Assembly (NCBI GenBank): GCA_021736985.1
Contig: JAIPEW010000023.1
Span: forward strand, 1-43,072
DNA: 43,072 nt
Direction: 5' to 3'
DNA from: Clostridiales bacterium
GTDB lineage: Bacteria > Bacillota > Desulfotomaculia > Desulfotomaculales > VENG01
In this document: piece after piece, positions 34,995 to 42,730 of the stretch
How positions within the stretch are numbered: position 1 is the stretch's first letter
Layout: every line of letters starts with the position of its first letter
Notes under the pieces: generated by a model
What the model was told of the DNA's origin: nothing
The model's input: the letters and a program-made list of their open reading frames with translations, nothing else
The model's database searches: none
Program-made: the position numbers and the translations under genes

Positions 34995-35046
34995 GATATT
35001 GAGCAAAGACGCAGAGAAACATGGTGCTTTGCATGTAAAGATAAAA

Positions 35047-35075
35047 AATAAGTTGGTGCCTGTCACCAACTTATT
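35047..35075. repeat. Palindromic element, copy c
   Basis: AATAAGTTGGTG (35047-35058), loop CCTGT, CACCAACTTATT (35064-35075). The 12-bp arms are perfect. It contains the end of the metallophosphoesterase gene: the last codons ATA AGT TGG and the stop TGA are read from it. Confidence 0.88.
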
Positions 35076-35827
35076 AGAGTTATTACTGCTGCTTCGGGGC
35101 GGCACAAGAAGCGAACGGGCATTTTGCTGGTTCCGAGGCCCCGGTTTACATACATGTAACTCCCTTTTTCATAAAATAAACCCGCATCGTACTCAGGAAA
35201 CTTTCCCTGTCCAGGTGCGTATAAGGCTCCTATCCACGGCAAGCGTATTTGCCCGCCGTGGGTATGCCCGGCCAGTACCAGGTCCACCCCGTTCTCTGCT
35301 GCCTTTTTAAATATACTGGGATAATGGGAGAGCATTATTAGCACTTTTTCGCTGTACTTTTTTATACTTGTGCCGGGCCCCGCTATAACAAAATCTTTAC
35401 TCTCTACCCTTTTTCCTTTCTCCAGTACATTTACTCCCTGTTCTTCAAGCTTCTTTCTAAACTCACCGTATATCTCAATTGCCTCTTCATGATTACCAGG
35501 CACAAAATACACCGGTGCATACTTAGATGCAGCCTTTACCAGTTCCAGTCCCGGCTGTATATCCTTTTTCCGGCGGTCCACCACGTCTCCCGTTATTGCT
35601 ACCATATCCACCTGCTGGCCTTCTAAGAGGCTAAAAATCTCTTTTTGCCCTTTTCCAAAACGAGCACTGTGAAGATCAGTAAGGTGCAATATTTTATAAT
35701 TTTTCATGGATTGAGGCAGGTTTTTAACTGGCACTTCAATCCTGGTTAATTGAGGAACCTGGCTGTACCACATGATACCTCCTGCGCATAACAAAAACAC
35801 AGATATTATTCTAATCATTATTTTCAT
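35063..35827 (-). CDS. Metallophosphoesterase (YkuE/YaeI-like)
   Basis: This 254-aa protein has one N-terminal membrane helix (3-20, IMIRIISVFLLCAGGIMW) and a calcineurin-like phosphoesterase domain. All metal-binding blocks are present: LHLTDLHSARFG (D51, H53), ITGDVVDR (G80, D81), VPGNHEEA (N112, H113), LSHYP (H168) and GHTHGGQ (188-193). It is similar to YkuE/YaeI-type enzymes acting on envelope phosphodiesters. The last residues (ISW) and the TGA stop come from palindrome c, so the original C-terminus may have been replaced. It is divergent from the SNF2 gene. Confidence 0.92.
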   Translation of the reverse strand: MKIMIRIISVFLLCAGGIMWYSQVPQLTRIEVPVKNLPQSMKNYKILHLTDLHSARFGKGQKEIFSLLEGQQVDMVAITGDVVDRRKKDIQPGLELVKAASKYAPVYFVPGNHEEAIEIYGEFRKKLEEQGVNVLEKGKRVESKDFVIAGPGTSIKKYSEKVLIMLSHYPSIFKKAAENGVDLVLAGHTHGGQIRLPWIGALYAPGQGKFPEYDAGLFYEKGSYMYVNRGLGTSKMPVRFLCRPEAAVITLISW

Positions 35828-35844
35828 ATTATTTATTCTTCCCT

Positions 35845-35876
35845 ACAAAAGTTGGTGCCTGTCACCAACTTTTTGT
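35845..35876. repeat. Palindromic element, copy d, between divergent genes
   Basis: ACAAAAGTTGGTG (35845-35857), loop CCTGT, CACCAACTTTTTGT (35863-35876). It fills most of the 61-bp gap between the metallophosphoesterase and SNF2 start codons, so it overlaps or abuts both promoters. Confidence 0.88.
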
Positions 35877-35882
35877 TATAAT
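35877..35882 (+). promoter_or_regulatory. -10 box of the SNF2 gene
   Basis: TATAAT lies 6 nt before the ATG at 35889. If it is the -10, the transcript would begin at or next to the start codon (leaderless). A -35-like TTGGTG (35852) would be inside the palindrome at 19-bp spacing. No ribosome site is visible before 35889. Confidence 0.45.
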
Positions 35883-35888
35883 ATAAGT

Positions 35889-38800
35889 ATGAGTTATATG
35901 CATTCTTTAACTGAAGAAAAAATCAAAGATACGGCGACCAACTTGCAAGTTTACTTGAGAGGTCAGGAATATTACCGGAAAAAACGGGTAATCAACTTTG
36001 AATTCTCAGAAGAGAGTCTATGTGCCCGCGGTATAGTTGCAGGAAGCGATGAGTACGACGTTGAAGCATGTTTCTCCGAAGACGGAGATATTACCGGTAT
36101 GTATTGTGACTGCCCGGCATTTGCCCAGTTTAGAGGAGCTTGCAAGCATGTTGTTGCTCTTTTAGAGATGTGCCGTGTTGAAATTGCAAACAAAAAGAAG
36201 ATGCAATTTAGAGAGCAAAACATGGTAAATAACATACTGGAATATTTTGAACACAGCTCCCGGGCCCCGCAAAAAAGGCCCTTGAAAGTGGAATTCATTC
36301 TGGATTTATCTTATGATGACTTCGGGCGTGAAATTATCCCTTCCCTATCTTTGAAGCTTGGGGAAAAAAGATTATACGTTGTACGAAACTTGAAGCAGCT
36401 GCTCCAGGCAATAAAAAAGAATACAGAACTTGCCCTGGGGAAACATTTTACTTTTTCCCCGCTGCACCATACATTTCACCCGGAAGACGAGCCAGTTATT
36501 GATTTACTGAGCGAGTTATACGAAATAGAAAAAAGTACTGCTGAGAGTTATCACAGCTGGCACCAAAAATTATTTAAAGGCAAACATGTTTTTTTGCCCG
36601 GCACAACTCTGAATCGGCTGCTTTCTATTTTACCCCGGGAAAGATTTATTTTAAAGCTTTTTGGCGAGGAATATAACAATGTACAAATAGTGGAAGAGGA
36701 TCTGCCGCTGCATTTTACGTTGGATAAAGATAAAGAAAAAAACGAGCTGGTACTGCAGTGGAAGGGATTGGGCCCGGGCCCCCTGCTGCACGCAGGGGAG
36801 CACATCTTCTGCAGCGGCAAGTTTTACAAAACCTCCGAGCGGCAGAGAAACTGTTTTATCCCCCTGCTAAACGCCTTTATTGAACTGCCGGACGGTATTC
36901 GTTTTTCCCGGGAGCAGCAAGAGCGCTTCGTGACACAAGTTTTACCCGAGATAAAACAAACAGGACAGGTAGATATTTCACCGGAAGTACAAAACAGTAT
37001 ATACGATGCCGGTTTAAAAACTGAAATTTATTTAGACAGGGTTGAAGAAGCAGTTACCGCCAGTATTAATTTTGCGTACGGAGAAATCAAGATTAATCCT
37101 TATGCCAGTGATACAGGTTACCAGGCCGGAGATAAAATACTGCTGCGAGACACGGAGCAAGAAAGTGTTATTTTAAACCTATTTGAAAAGGCAAAATTCC
37201 GTGCTGCAAATAAAAAATTATATTTAGAAGAAGAGGAAAAAATATACGAGTTTGTGTATCATATCCTGCCAGAGATGCAGGAAAAGGCAGACATCTATTA
37301 CTCCGAGAAGTTTCGCAACATGCGGGTCAGGAGCAGCAATTTTACCGGAAGTGTAAACCTCAACGAAGAAAGTGAAATGCTGGAGTTTTCTTTTCAGATG
37401 GAAAATATAGACACCGGGGAACTGGCAGATATCTTTAAGGCCCTCAGGGAAAAGAAAAGATATCACCGCCTGAAAGACGGTTCATTTTTGCCGCTGGAAA
37501 ACCCCGGTTCGGATTTGCACGAGGCAGTGGAGATAGTTGATTCATTAAATATCCCGGAGCGCCAGTTGAAACAGGACGTTGTTGAAATACCCAAGAATAA
37601 AGCTTTATTTATTGACAGCGCTCTGCAGGAATCACAGCTGGAGTTAAAAAGAAATGCTGCTTTTGAAGAGCTGGTGCAGGATATCACCGGGGCCCGGCAC
37701 AAAGACTTTGAAATCCCGGAAATCTTCAAAGGTGTACTGAGAAACTACCAGGAAACAGGTTTCAAGTGGTTAAAAACACTTGCCGGGTACGGTTTCGGGG
37801 GAATACTGGCCGACGACATGGGGCTGGGAAAAACTATTCAAGCCATTGCATTTATTGTATCTGAAAGAGAAAAACAAAAGCTGCCTGCGTTAGTCATAGC
37901 ACCTACTTCCATGGTCTACAACTGGCAGGATGAAGCCCAAAAGTTTGCCCCCGGTTTAGAAGTAACAGTAGTTGCAGGAACACCCCGGCAGCGGAAAATG
38001 CAGCTGCAGGAAGCCAGAAATGCAGCCCTTGTGATTACTTCCTACGCCTTGATCCGCAGGGATATAGAAATGTATCAAGAATTTAACTTCAGCTGCTGCT
38101 TTCTTGATGAAGCACAGCACATAAAAAACCCCGGGGCCCTGGGTGCAAAAACAGTTAAACAAATAAAAGCCGGGACATGCTTTGCCCTGACAGGCACCCC
38201 GCTGGAAAACAACCTGACAGAGCTGTGGTCCATATTTGACTTTATAATGCCCGGTTACTTATTCACCCGCCGGGAATTTAGCAAAAGATATGAAAAACCA
38301 GTAGTAAAAGAGCAGGACCAAAAAGCCCTGCAAAAGCTGCAAAAACAAATAACCCCTTTTATCTTGCGCAGGATGAAAAAAGACGTGCTGCAGGAACTTC
38401 CTCCCAAGTTTGAGAGCAAAGTACCTGCTGATTTAACCACGGAGCAGAAAAAGGTTTATCTTACCTATTTGCAGCAAGCCAAAGGAGAAATAGAAGAAGC
38501 TGTAGCCAGCCAGGGATGGGAAAAAAGCCAGATTAAAATCTTGTCCGCGCTGACAAGGCTGCGCCAGGTATGCTGCCACCCGGCCACTTTTTTAGAAAAT
38601 TATACAGGTGACAGCGGTAAATTACAAAACTTGAAAGAAATCATGCAGAACGCTGTAGAAAGCGGGCACAGGATCTTGCTTTTCTCCCAGTTCACCGCCA
38701 TGTTGGGTATCATACGCCAGCACCTGGACAAAGAGAATATATCCTATTTTTACTTAGACGGCTCTACAAAGGCAGAAAAAAGAGGTGAAATGGTCCGTTC

Positions 38801-39122
38801 CTTTAACGAGGGGCAGCGCCAGGCCTTCTTGATATCCTTAAAAGCCGGGGGTACAGGCTTGAACCTGACCGGCGCTGACATGGTAATTCATTACGACCCC
38901 TGGTGGAACCCCGCCGTAGAAGAACAGGCAACCGACCGGGCATACCGCATAGGCCAGAAAAATTCAGTGCAAGTAATCAACCTGGTCACCAGGGGCACCA
39001 TCGAAGAAAAAATATACGAACTGCAGCAAAAAAAGAAAGACATGATCAACTCAGTAATCAAACCCGGAGAAACAATGCTGGCCAAAATGACAGAACAAGA
39101 AATCCGCGAACTCCTCCAATAA
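35889..39122 (+). CDS. SNF2-family helicase with SWIM zinc finger
   Basis: This 1077-aa protein begins with a SWIM zinc finger (YCDCPAFAQFRGACKHVVALL, about 72-92: C-x-C...C-x-H). A helicase-associated region follows, and then the SNF2 ATPase: DDMGLGKTIQAI (Walker A, about 641-652), DEAQH (about 738-742), LTGTPLENNLTELWS, and the C-terminal helicase lobe with GGTGLNLTGADMVIHYDPWWNPAVEEQATDRAYRIGQ near 990-1020. It is a DNA-dependent ATPase/translocase, like the bacterial SWIM-SNF2 group. The frame could begin further upstream (35772), but that part overlaps the divergent gene and encodes no domain. Its last codon CAA and stop TAA lie in palindrome e. Confidence 0.93.
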   Translation: MSYMHSLTEEKIKDTATNLQVYLRGQEYYRKKRVINFEFSEESLCARGIVAGSDEYDVEACFSEDGDITGMYCDCPAFAQFRGACKHVVALLEMCRVEIANKKKMQFREQNMVNNILEYFEHSSRAPQKRPLKVEFILDLSYDDFGREIIPSLSLKLGEKRLYVVRNLKQLLQAIKKNTELALGKHFTFSPLHHTFHPEDEPVIDLLSELYEIEKSTAESYHSWHQKLFKGKHVFLPGTTLNRLLSILPRERFILKLFGEEYNNVQIVEEDLPLHFTLDKDKEKNELVLQWKGLGPGPLLHAGEHIFCSGKFYKTSERQRNCFIPLLNAFIELPDGIRFSREQQERFVTQVLPEIKQTGQVDISPEVQNSIYDAGLKTEIYLDRVEEAVTASINFAYGEIKINPYASDTGYQAGDKILLRDTEQESVILNLFEKAKFRAANKKLYLEEEEKIYEFVYHILPEMQEKADIYYSEKFRNMRVRSSNFTGSVNLNEESEMLEFSFQMENIDTGELADIFKALREKKRYHRLKDGSFLPLENPGSDLHEAVEIVDSLNIPERQLKQDVVEIPKNKALFIDSALQESQLELKRNAAFEELVQDITGARHKDFEIPEIFKGVLRNYQETGFKWLKTLAGYGFGGILADDMGLGKTIQAIAFIVSEREKQKLPALVIAPTSMVYNWQDEAQKFAPGLEVTVVAGTPRQRKMQLQEARNAALVITSYALIRRDIEMYQEFNFSCCFLDEAQHIKNPGALGAKTVKQIKAGTCFALTGTPLENNLTELWSIFDFIMPGYLFTRREFSKRYEKPVVKEQDQKALQKLQKQITPFILRRMKKDVLQELPPKFESKVPADLTTEQKKVYLTYLQQAKGEIEEAVASQGWEKSQIKILSALTRLRQVCCHPATFLENYTGDSGKLQNLKEIMQNAVESGHRILLFSQFTAMLGIIRQHLDKENISYFYLDGSTKAEKRGEMVRSFNEGQRQAFLISLKAGGTGLNLTGADMVIHYDPWWNPAVEEQATDRAYRIGQKNSVQVINLVTRGTIEEKIYELQQKKKDMINSVIKPGETMLAKMTEQEIRELLQ

Positions 39123-39150
39123 GTTGGTGACAGGCACCAACTTATTGGAG
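39114..39150. repeat. Palindromic element, copy e, shared stop codons
   Basis: CTCCAATAAGTTGGTG (39114-39129), loop ACAGG, CACCAACTTATTGGAG (39135-39150): 16-bp perfect arms. The SNF2 gene ends CTC CAA TAA in the left arm, and the convergent amidase gene ends CTC CAA TAA in the right arm on the other strand. Both proteins therefore end in Leu-Gln from the same repeat. It may also act as a bidirectional hairpin, though no T run follows. Confidence 0.92.
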
Positions 39151-41010
39151 TTTGAAGTAGTTTGCGGCTCCTCTGGCTGCGGCTTCGGCTATTTTAGCGC
39201 GGTAAGAATCTGTTTTCATCAGATTTTCTTCGGCCGGGTTAGATAAAAACGAGCCTTCTACCAGTATTGACGGCATTGCAGCGGTGCGAAGTACTACGAA
39301 GTTGGCCTGCTTTATGCCTACGTTTTGCCGGTTTAGCAAGAGCAGCAGCTGGGATTGCACCTGCTGAGCCAGGGCCCTGTTGTCCTGCTGGGAAACTCCC
39401 AGGCCGGAGATGTTATCCCTGCGGTAATAGGTGCTGGTACCGGATGTAGAGCTTGACGGGTTAGCATTCATATGTATGCTGATAAAAATATCTGCACCAG
39501 CCTTTTGAGCAATTTGAGTACGTTCTTTCAGGCCCACGAATTTATCTGAATTCCTGGTCAAAATCACTTCGGCGCCGTTCTGGCGGAGCAGGTGAGCAGC
39601 TAACAGCGCTACGTCTAAATTTACTTCTTTTTCTTTCAAACCTGTACAGCCGGTAGCACCGTTATCATACCCACCGTGCCCGGGATCCAGCGCAATAACT
39701 TTGCCTTCGAGCTGGTCGCCCAGCTCCGGGACGTATAATTCTAAAGTAAGTTCTTCTCCCCCGTTTTTATCACGAACAGCAGTATCAAAAATCACCGGCT
39801 TTTTAACATCAAACACCAGGCGGGTGATGTCGGGGTTTTCGCTGTACTTGCTTGTCCTTATTTTTTTAACCAGATTGTTGTTTACATCTATCTCGGAATA
39901 GCTTTTATCGCCGGGTTCAACACCTTTTAAGTCGACAACTACACGCGCGGGATCGCTGAGTGTAAAGATGTCGTGTACCGCGGGCCCGGTCGTATTGATC
40001 ACGGCCAGTGTACGCCCGTCCACTTCCTGCACATCAAGCCCTGCCAGGCTTGAATCCCTGCTTCCCCGGTCAGGGACTGCAGCATCTGCGCTTTCCACCC
40101 TTACCAGCCAGTTAGCTATCCAGCCAATAGTGCCGGGTAAAAGCTTTACCTTGTACCAGCTGCCTGCTTTTTCTAATATGTTTAGCGATTCTCCAAGGTC
40201 AACGCTGGCAATAATGTCGTGGGTCTTTCCGGGCCCGCTCCGCACATTTACGTTCGCGGCGTCTACTACGCCCTGTACAGAACCAGAAATATCCTGCTCA
40301 GAACCCGTACCGCGAACTTCCACGTACCAGCCTGCTACCCAGCCGGATTCACCGCCGGGCAATTCCACCTTGTGCCAGCCCAGTTCTGAATCCTGAATAG
40401 GAAGCTCGTCCCCCTGTCTAACCTGGCCGGTTACAGGATTAGAGGACCCGGGCCCTCCGCGCACGTTTAATATACCTGCTGTCACTACTGCATTGAGTTC
40501 TTCCTCTTCTATAATGATATTAATCTGGTCATCTTTGTCTCCAGCAGGCTCATCACCTGTATCAACCGTATCTATCGAGACCGTCTTTGTATTACCATTC
40601 CAGTTAACCCGGGCCCCGACTGCCTCGCTCATAAACCTTAGCGGCACCAGCGTTCTTGAATTCATCAACTTAACCGGCGCGTCTAAAGATACTTTATCCC
40701 CGTTTACCGTCGGAGAATTGCTGCCTACCGGGGCCTTGATTATATTGCCGTCTTTTTTAATAACTGCTGCTTTTTCTTCCTGGTTCCAACCTACTTCGGC
40801 TCCCAGTTTCTCCGTTACAAATCTTAAAGGCACGTAAGTCCGCCCCGTGCTGGTATTTATAAAGGGATTCTGGTCAGTAAAAGCTGTTTGAGCGCCGTTT
40901 ACTTTTACATTAACATCATAATTAAGATTAGCTGCTGCATCTCCTGCCATAACCGGTGATACCGGAATCAACAGCAGTACAAGTAAAGCTGTTATTATTG
41001 CTGTGCGCAT
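39142..41010 (-). CDS. N-acetylmuramoyl-L-alanine amidase, secreted, multidomain
   Basis: This 622-aa enzyme cleaves the bond between MurNAc and L-alanine in peptidoglycan. A signal peptide (1-22, RTAIITALLVLLLIPVSPVMA) is followed by a copper-amine-oxidase-N-type domain (about 33-150, with TYVPLRFVTEKLGA and TLVPLRFMSEAVGA). Two bacterial SH3 domains (about 173-235 and 244-306) come next, then an AMIN domain (about 328-430). The catalytic Amidase_3 domain (about 435-622) has DPGHGGYDNGA, KEKEVNLDVA, SIHMNAN and LVEGSFLSN, which hold the zinc ligands and catalytic Glu. AAGGAGAG precedes the ATG. It is convergent with SNF2. Likely roles are cell separation or spore-related wall lysis. Confidence 0.95.
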   Translation of the reverse strand: MRTAIITALLVLLLIPVSPVMAGDAAANLNYDVNVKVNGAQTAFTDQNPFINTSTGRTYVPLRFVTEKLGAEVGWNQEEKAAVIKKDGNIIKAPVGSNSPTVNGDKVSLDAPVKLMNSRTLVPLRFMSEAVGARVNWNGNTKTVSIDTVDTGDEPAGDKDDQINIIIEEEELNAVVTAGILNVRGGPGSSNPVTGQVRQGDELPIQDSELGWHKVELPGGESGWVAGWYVEVRGTGSEQDISGSVQGVVDAANVNVRSGPGKTHDIIASVDLGESLNILEKAGSWYKVKLLPGTIGWIANWLVRVESADAAVPDRGSRDSSLAGLDVQEVDGRTLAVINTTGPAVHDIFTLSDPARVVVDLKGVEPGDKSYSEIDVNNNLVKKIRTSKYSENPDITRLVFDVKKPVIFDTAVRDKNGGEELTLELYVPELGDQLEGKVIALDPGHGGYDNGATGCTGLKEKEVNLDVALLAAHLLRQNGAEVILTRNSDKFVGLKERTQIAQKAGADIFISIHMNANPSSSTSGTSTYYRRDNISGLGVSQQDNRALAQQVQSQLLLLLNRQNVGIKQANFVVLRTAAMPSILVEGSFLSNPAEENLMKTDSYRAKIAEAAARGAANYFKLQ

Positions 41011-41139
41011 TAAGATCTCTCCTTGGTGACTAATTATTTATTTTATACAATACACACACCTTGTCTTACACTTTAGATGACACAGCAATACATTTTGTTC
41101 CCCGGTTTTACAAAATACCACAAATTACTAATTCTATTA

Positions 41140-41388
41140 TTATTTAAAAAGCTCCCTGATTAATTTCCCTTTCTCCATCCCGACATAAGAAGCAACATCA
41201 TTAAAAATATTATTTAATGTTCCAATTTTAACAGGGTTATGCATTGGTATTGTGATAATATGAGAATATCCTTTTAACTCACTTTTTAACCTTACATGGC
41301 TACCTGTTTGCCTAACAGAAACATAACCAAACTTACTTAACGCCTTGATAAGATCTTGTCCATCAACATCTCTGGGAAATCTATTCAT
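41140..41388 (-). CDS. hicA: HicA-type toxin
   Basis: This 82-aa protein has the HicA double-stranded-RNA-binding-like fold: VDGQDLIKALSKFGYVSVRQTGSHVRLKS, with the active-site histidine H31 in GSH, then HIITIPMHNPVKIGTLNNIFNDVA. HicA cleaves mRNA. It overlaps the antitoxin gene by 4 nt and lies downstream of it, which is the reverse of the most common hicA-hicB order. It is somewhat longer than typical HicA (about 60 aa). Confidence 0.9.
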   Translation of the reverse strand: MNRFPRDVDGQDLIKALSKFGYVSVRQTGSHVRLKSELKGYSHIITIPMHNPVKIGTLNNIFNDVASYVGMEKGKLIRELFK

Positions 41389-41600
41389 AAAGTAACCACT
41401 TCTTCTTTTACTATATGGAGCCTAATGATGGGAGGAATATTTTCAGGTTTATCAAAATGACAGTGCAAAGCCTCCTTTATATTTTGTTTTAATTCATCTA
41501 TATCATCACCCTCTGTAAATATGGAATTCCCCAGAGCTCTAGCATTATAACCGCCTTCCGGATCTTCTTCCACCAAAAAGATAATTTCTTTGCTGCTCAT
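41385..41600 (-). CDS. hicB: HicB-like antitoxin, short form
   Basis: This 71-aa protein has the partial RNase-H-like fold of HicB: IIFLVEEDPEGGYNARALGNSIFTEGDDIDELKQNIKEALHCHF. It ends without the C-terminal helix-turn-helix or ribbon-helix-helix DNA-binding domain of full HicB. The pair may therefore lack self-repression, or use another regulator. It is the first gene of the operon with hicA. A clear AGGGGTG site lies before the ATG. Confidence 0.87.
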   Translation of the reverse strand: MSSKEIIFLVEEDPEGGYNARALGNSIFTEGDDIDELKQNIKEALHCHFDKPENIPPIIRLHIVKEEVVTL

Positions 41601-41731
41601 AGTTAAACACCCCTTCTTGCATTATAATATACTTTATACCATACCATATTTTGTAATTAACTTCTATGAGCTTCTACGCAGCAGACTTCCTCAAATTATC
41701 ACGCTTCCAACCTCCCACATCACACTTCGCA
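41601..41731. other. Short AT-rich spacer
   Basis: The gap between the hicB start and the MBL gene stop has no gene and no obvious terminator. Confidence 0.35.
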
Positions 41732-42595
41732 TTAAACCTCGATTACTTTTCCCGAGTGAATGAGGTCAAAACTGCTGCCTAAAACGCGGCTCAATACTGA
41801 GCATGCTCTAAAGCCGGTGCAGTGCCCGGCAGCAGCCCAACCTACTTCCATGTCTTTCAAGGCTTCTGCTGTCTTCTCAATGCGCTCTTCCCCGGCTTCT
41901 ATTAAATGCAGTCCCCCGATAACACCTTCCACTTTTTCTATTCCGGTTACGCGGCGGGCATGATTGATTATGTTAACAATGCCTGCATGGCTGCAGCCTA
42001 CCAGTATTAATAAGCCCTTCCCACGCACGTTTACGACGATCGACATGTCATCCATAATGGCATCATTTTCTATACTATGGTTTACCAGGTTATAAGTACC
42101 AATCCCCTGCTCTTCAAAAGAAACTTCCCGGGGCACTTCGCCGGTAGAAATAACACCCGGCATAATTTCAAAGGGCTCTGCTGTTAAAAACATGCGCCCT
42201 CCTGCTGCCTGCACTGCCCCGGGCCCGTTTTCTTCTGTTATGCCGATGTTCCTGAGAAAAGGCTTAAAAATACAGTTTTCTCTGAAAATTTCAGGATGTG
42301 CAATCACGGGCACACTTTTATTAACAGCCTTTAATAAACCAACTAACCCCTGTGTGTGGTCATAGTGGCAGTGTGAAAGCAGCAAAGCATCCGTAGCCCC
42401 CGGGTCAATCCCCAGGTGATCCATATTGTGCAAGATGGGCCCGGCCGACTGCCCCGCATCTAAAATAATTCTTTTTTCCGAAGCTTCTAGATGCAGGGAT
42501 ATCCCGTGCTGCGCTAAAAAAGGAGTTTCATAACCTGCATGATCTTCAACCAGCACACTGATTTTTGCAGATGTTACCTCATCTACTTTTAACAA
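41732..42595 (-). CDS. MBL-fold metallohydrolase
   Basis: This 287-aa protein has the metallo-beta-lactamase motif SHCHYDH (H75, H77, D79, H80) after IILDAGQSAG. Later metal-ligand blocks are LLILVGCSHAGIVNI, GGLHLIEAG and AAGHCTGFRA. The arrangement resembles the archaeal/bacterial group annotated as dihydropterin-ribofuranosylaminobenzene phosphate synthase-like or metal-dependent hydrolases. The substrate is not known. It stands alone, with a TnpB gene upstream on the same strand. Confidence 0.88.
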   Translation of the reverse strand: MLKVDEVTSAKISVLVEDHAGYETPFLAQHGISLHLEASEKRIILDAGQSAGPILHNMDHLGIDPGATDALLLSHCHYDHTQGLVGLLKAVNKSVPVIAHPEIFRENCIFKPFLRNIGITEENGPGAVQAAGGRMFLTAEPFEIMPGVISTGEVPREVSFEEQGIGTYNLVNHSIENDAIMDDMSIVVNVRGKGLLILVGCSHAGIVNIINHARRVTGIEKVEGVIGGLHLIEAGEERIEKTAEALKDMEVGWAAAGHCTGFRACSVLSRVLGSSFDLIHSGKVIEV

Positions 42596-42654
42596 TCATC
42601 TCCGCCTCCTCGTAAAAACATAATCTTTATCCAATTATATAGTATGAAGTTCTA

Positions 42655-42730
42655 TAGAAAAATATAGAAATTAAGCTGGTAGAACTCCTTTGAACCTCTC
42701 CCTATAATCCTTAAAATAAGGATTAGACAG
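42655..42730 (-). ncRNA. Possible omega-RNA / right-end region of an IS605-type element
   Basis: The 3' end of tnpB and the ~40 bp beyond it form the place where IS200/IS605 elements carry the transposon right end and the guide (omega) RNA. A stem AATCCTTA/TAAGGATT lies near 42709-42727. The exact element end is not determined here. Confidence 0.35.

Larger units (their letters stand above)
34591..35046. other. Gene-poor stretch with palindrome b and a possible micro-ORF
   Basis: This 456-bp stretch is AT-rich. It contains palindrome copy b (34738-34768), a possible promoter (TTGTTT at 34892 and TATAGT at 34914, 16 bp apart), and a 13-codon frame at 34953-34994. A stem GCAAAG/CTTTGC lies around 35003-35033. 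No longer gene is supported. Confidence 0.5.
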
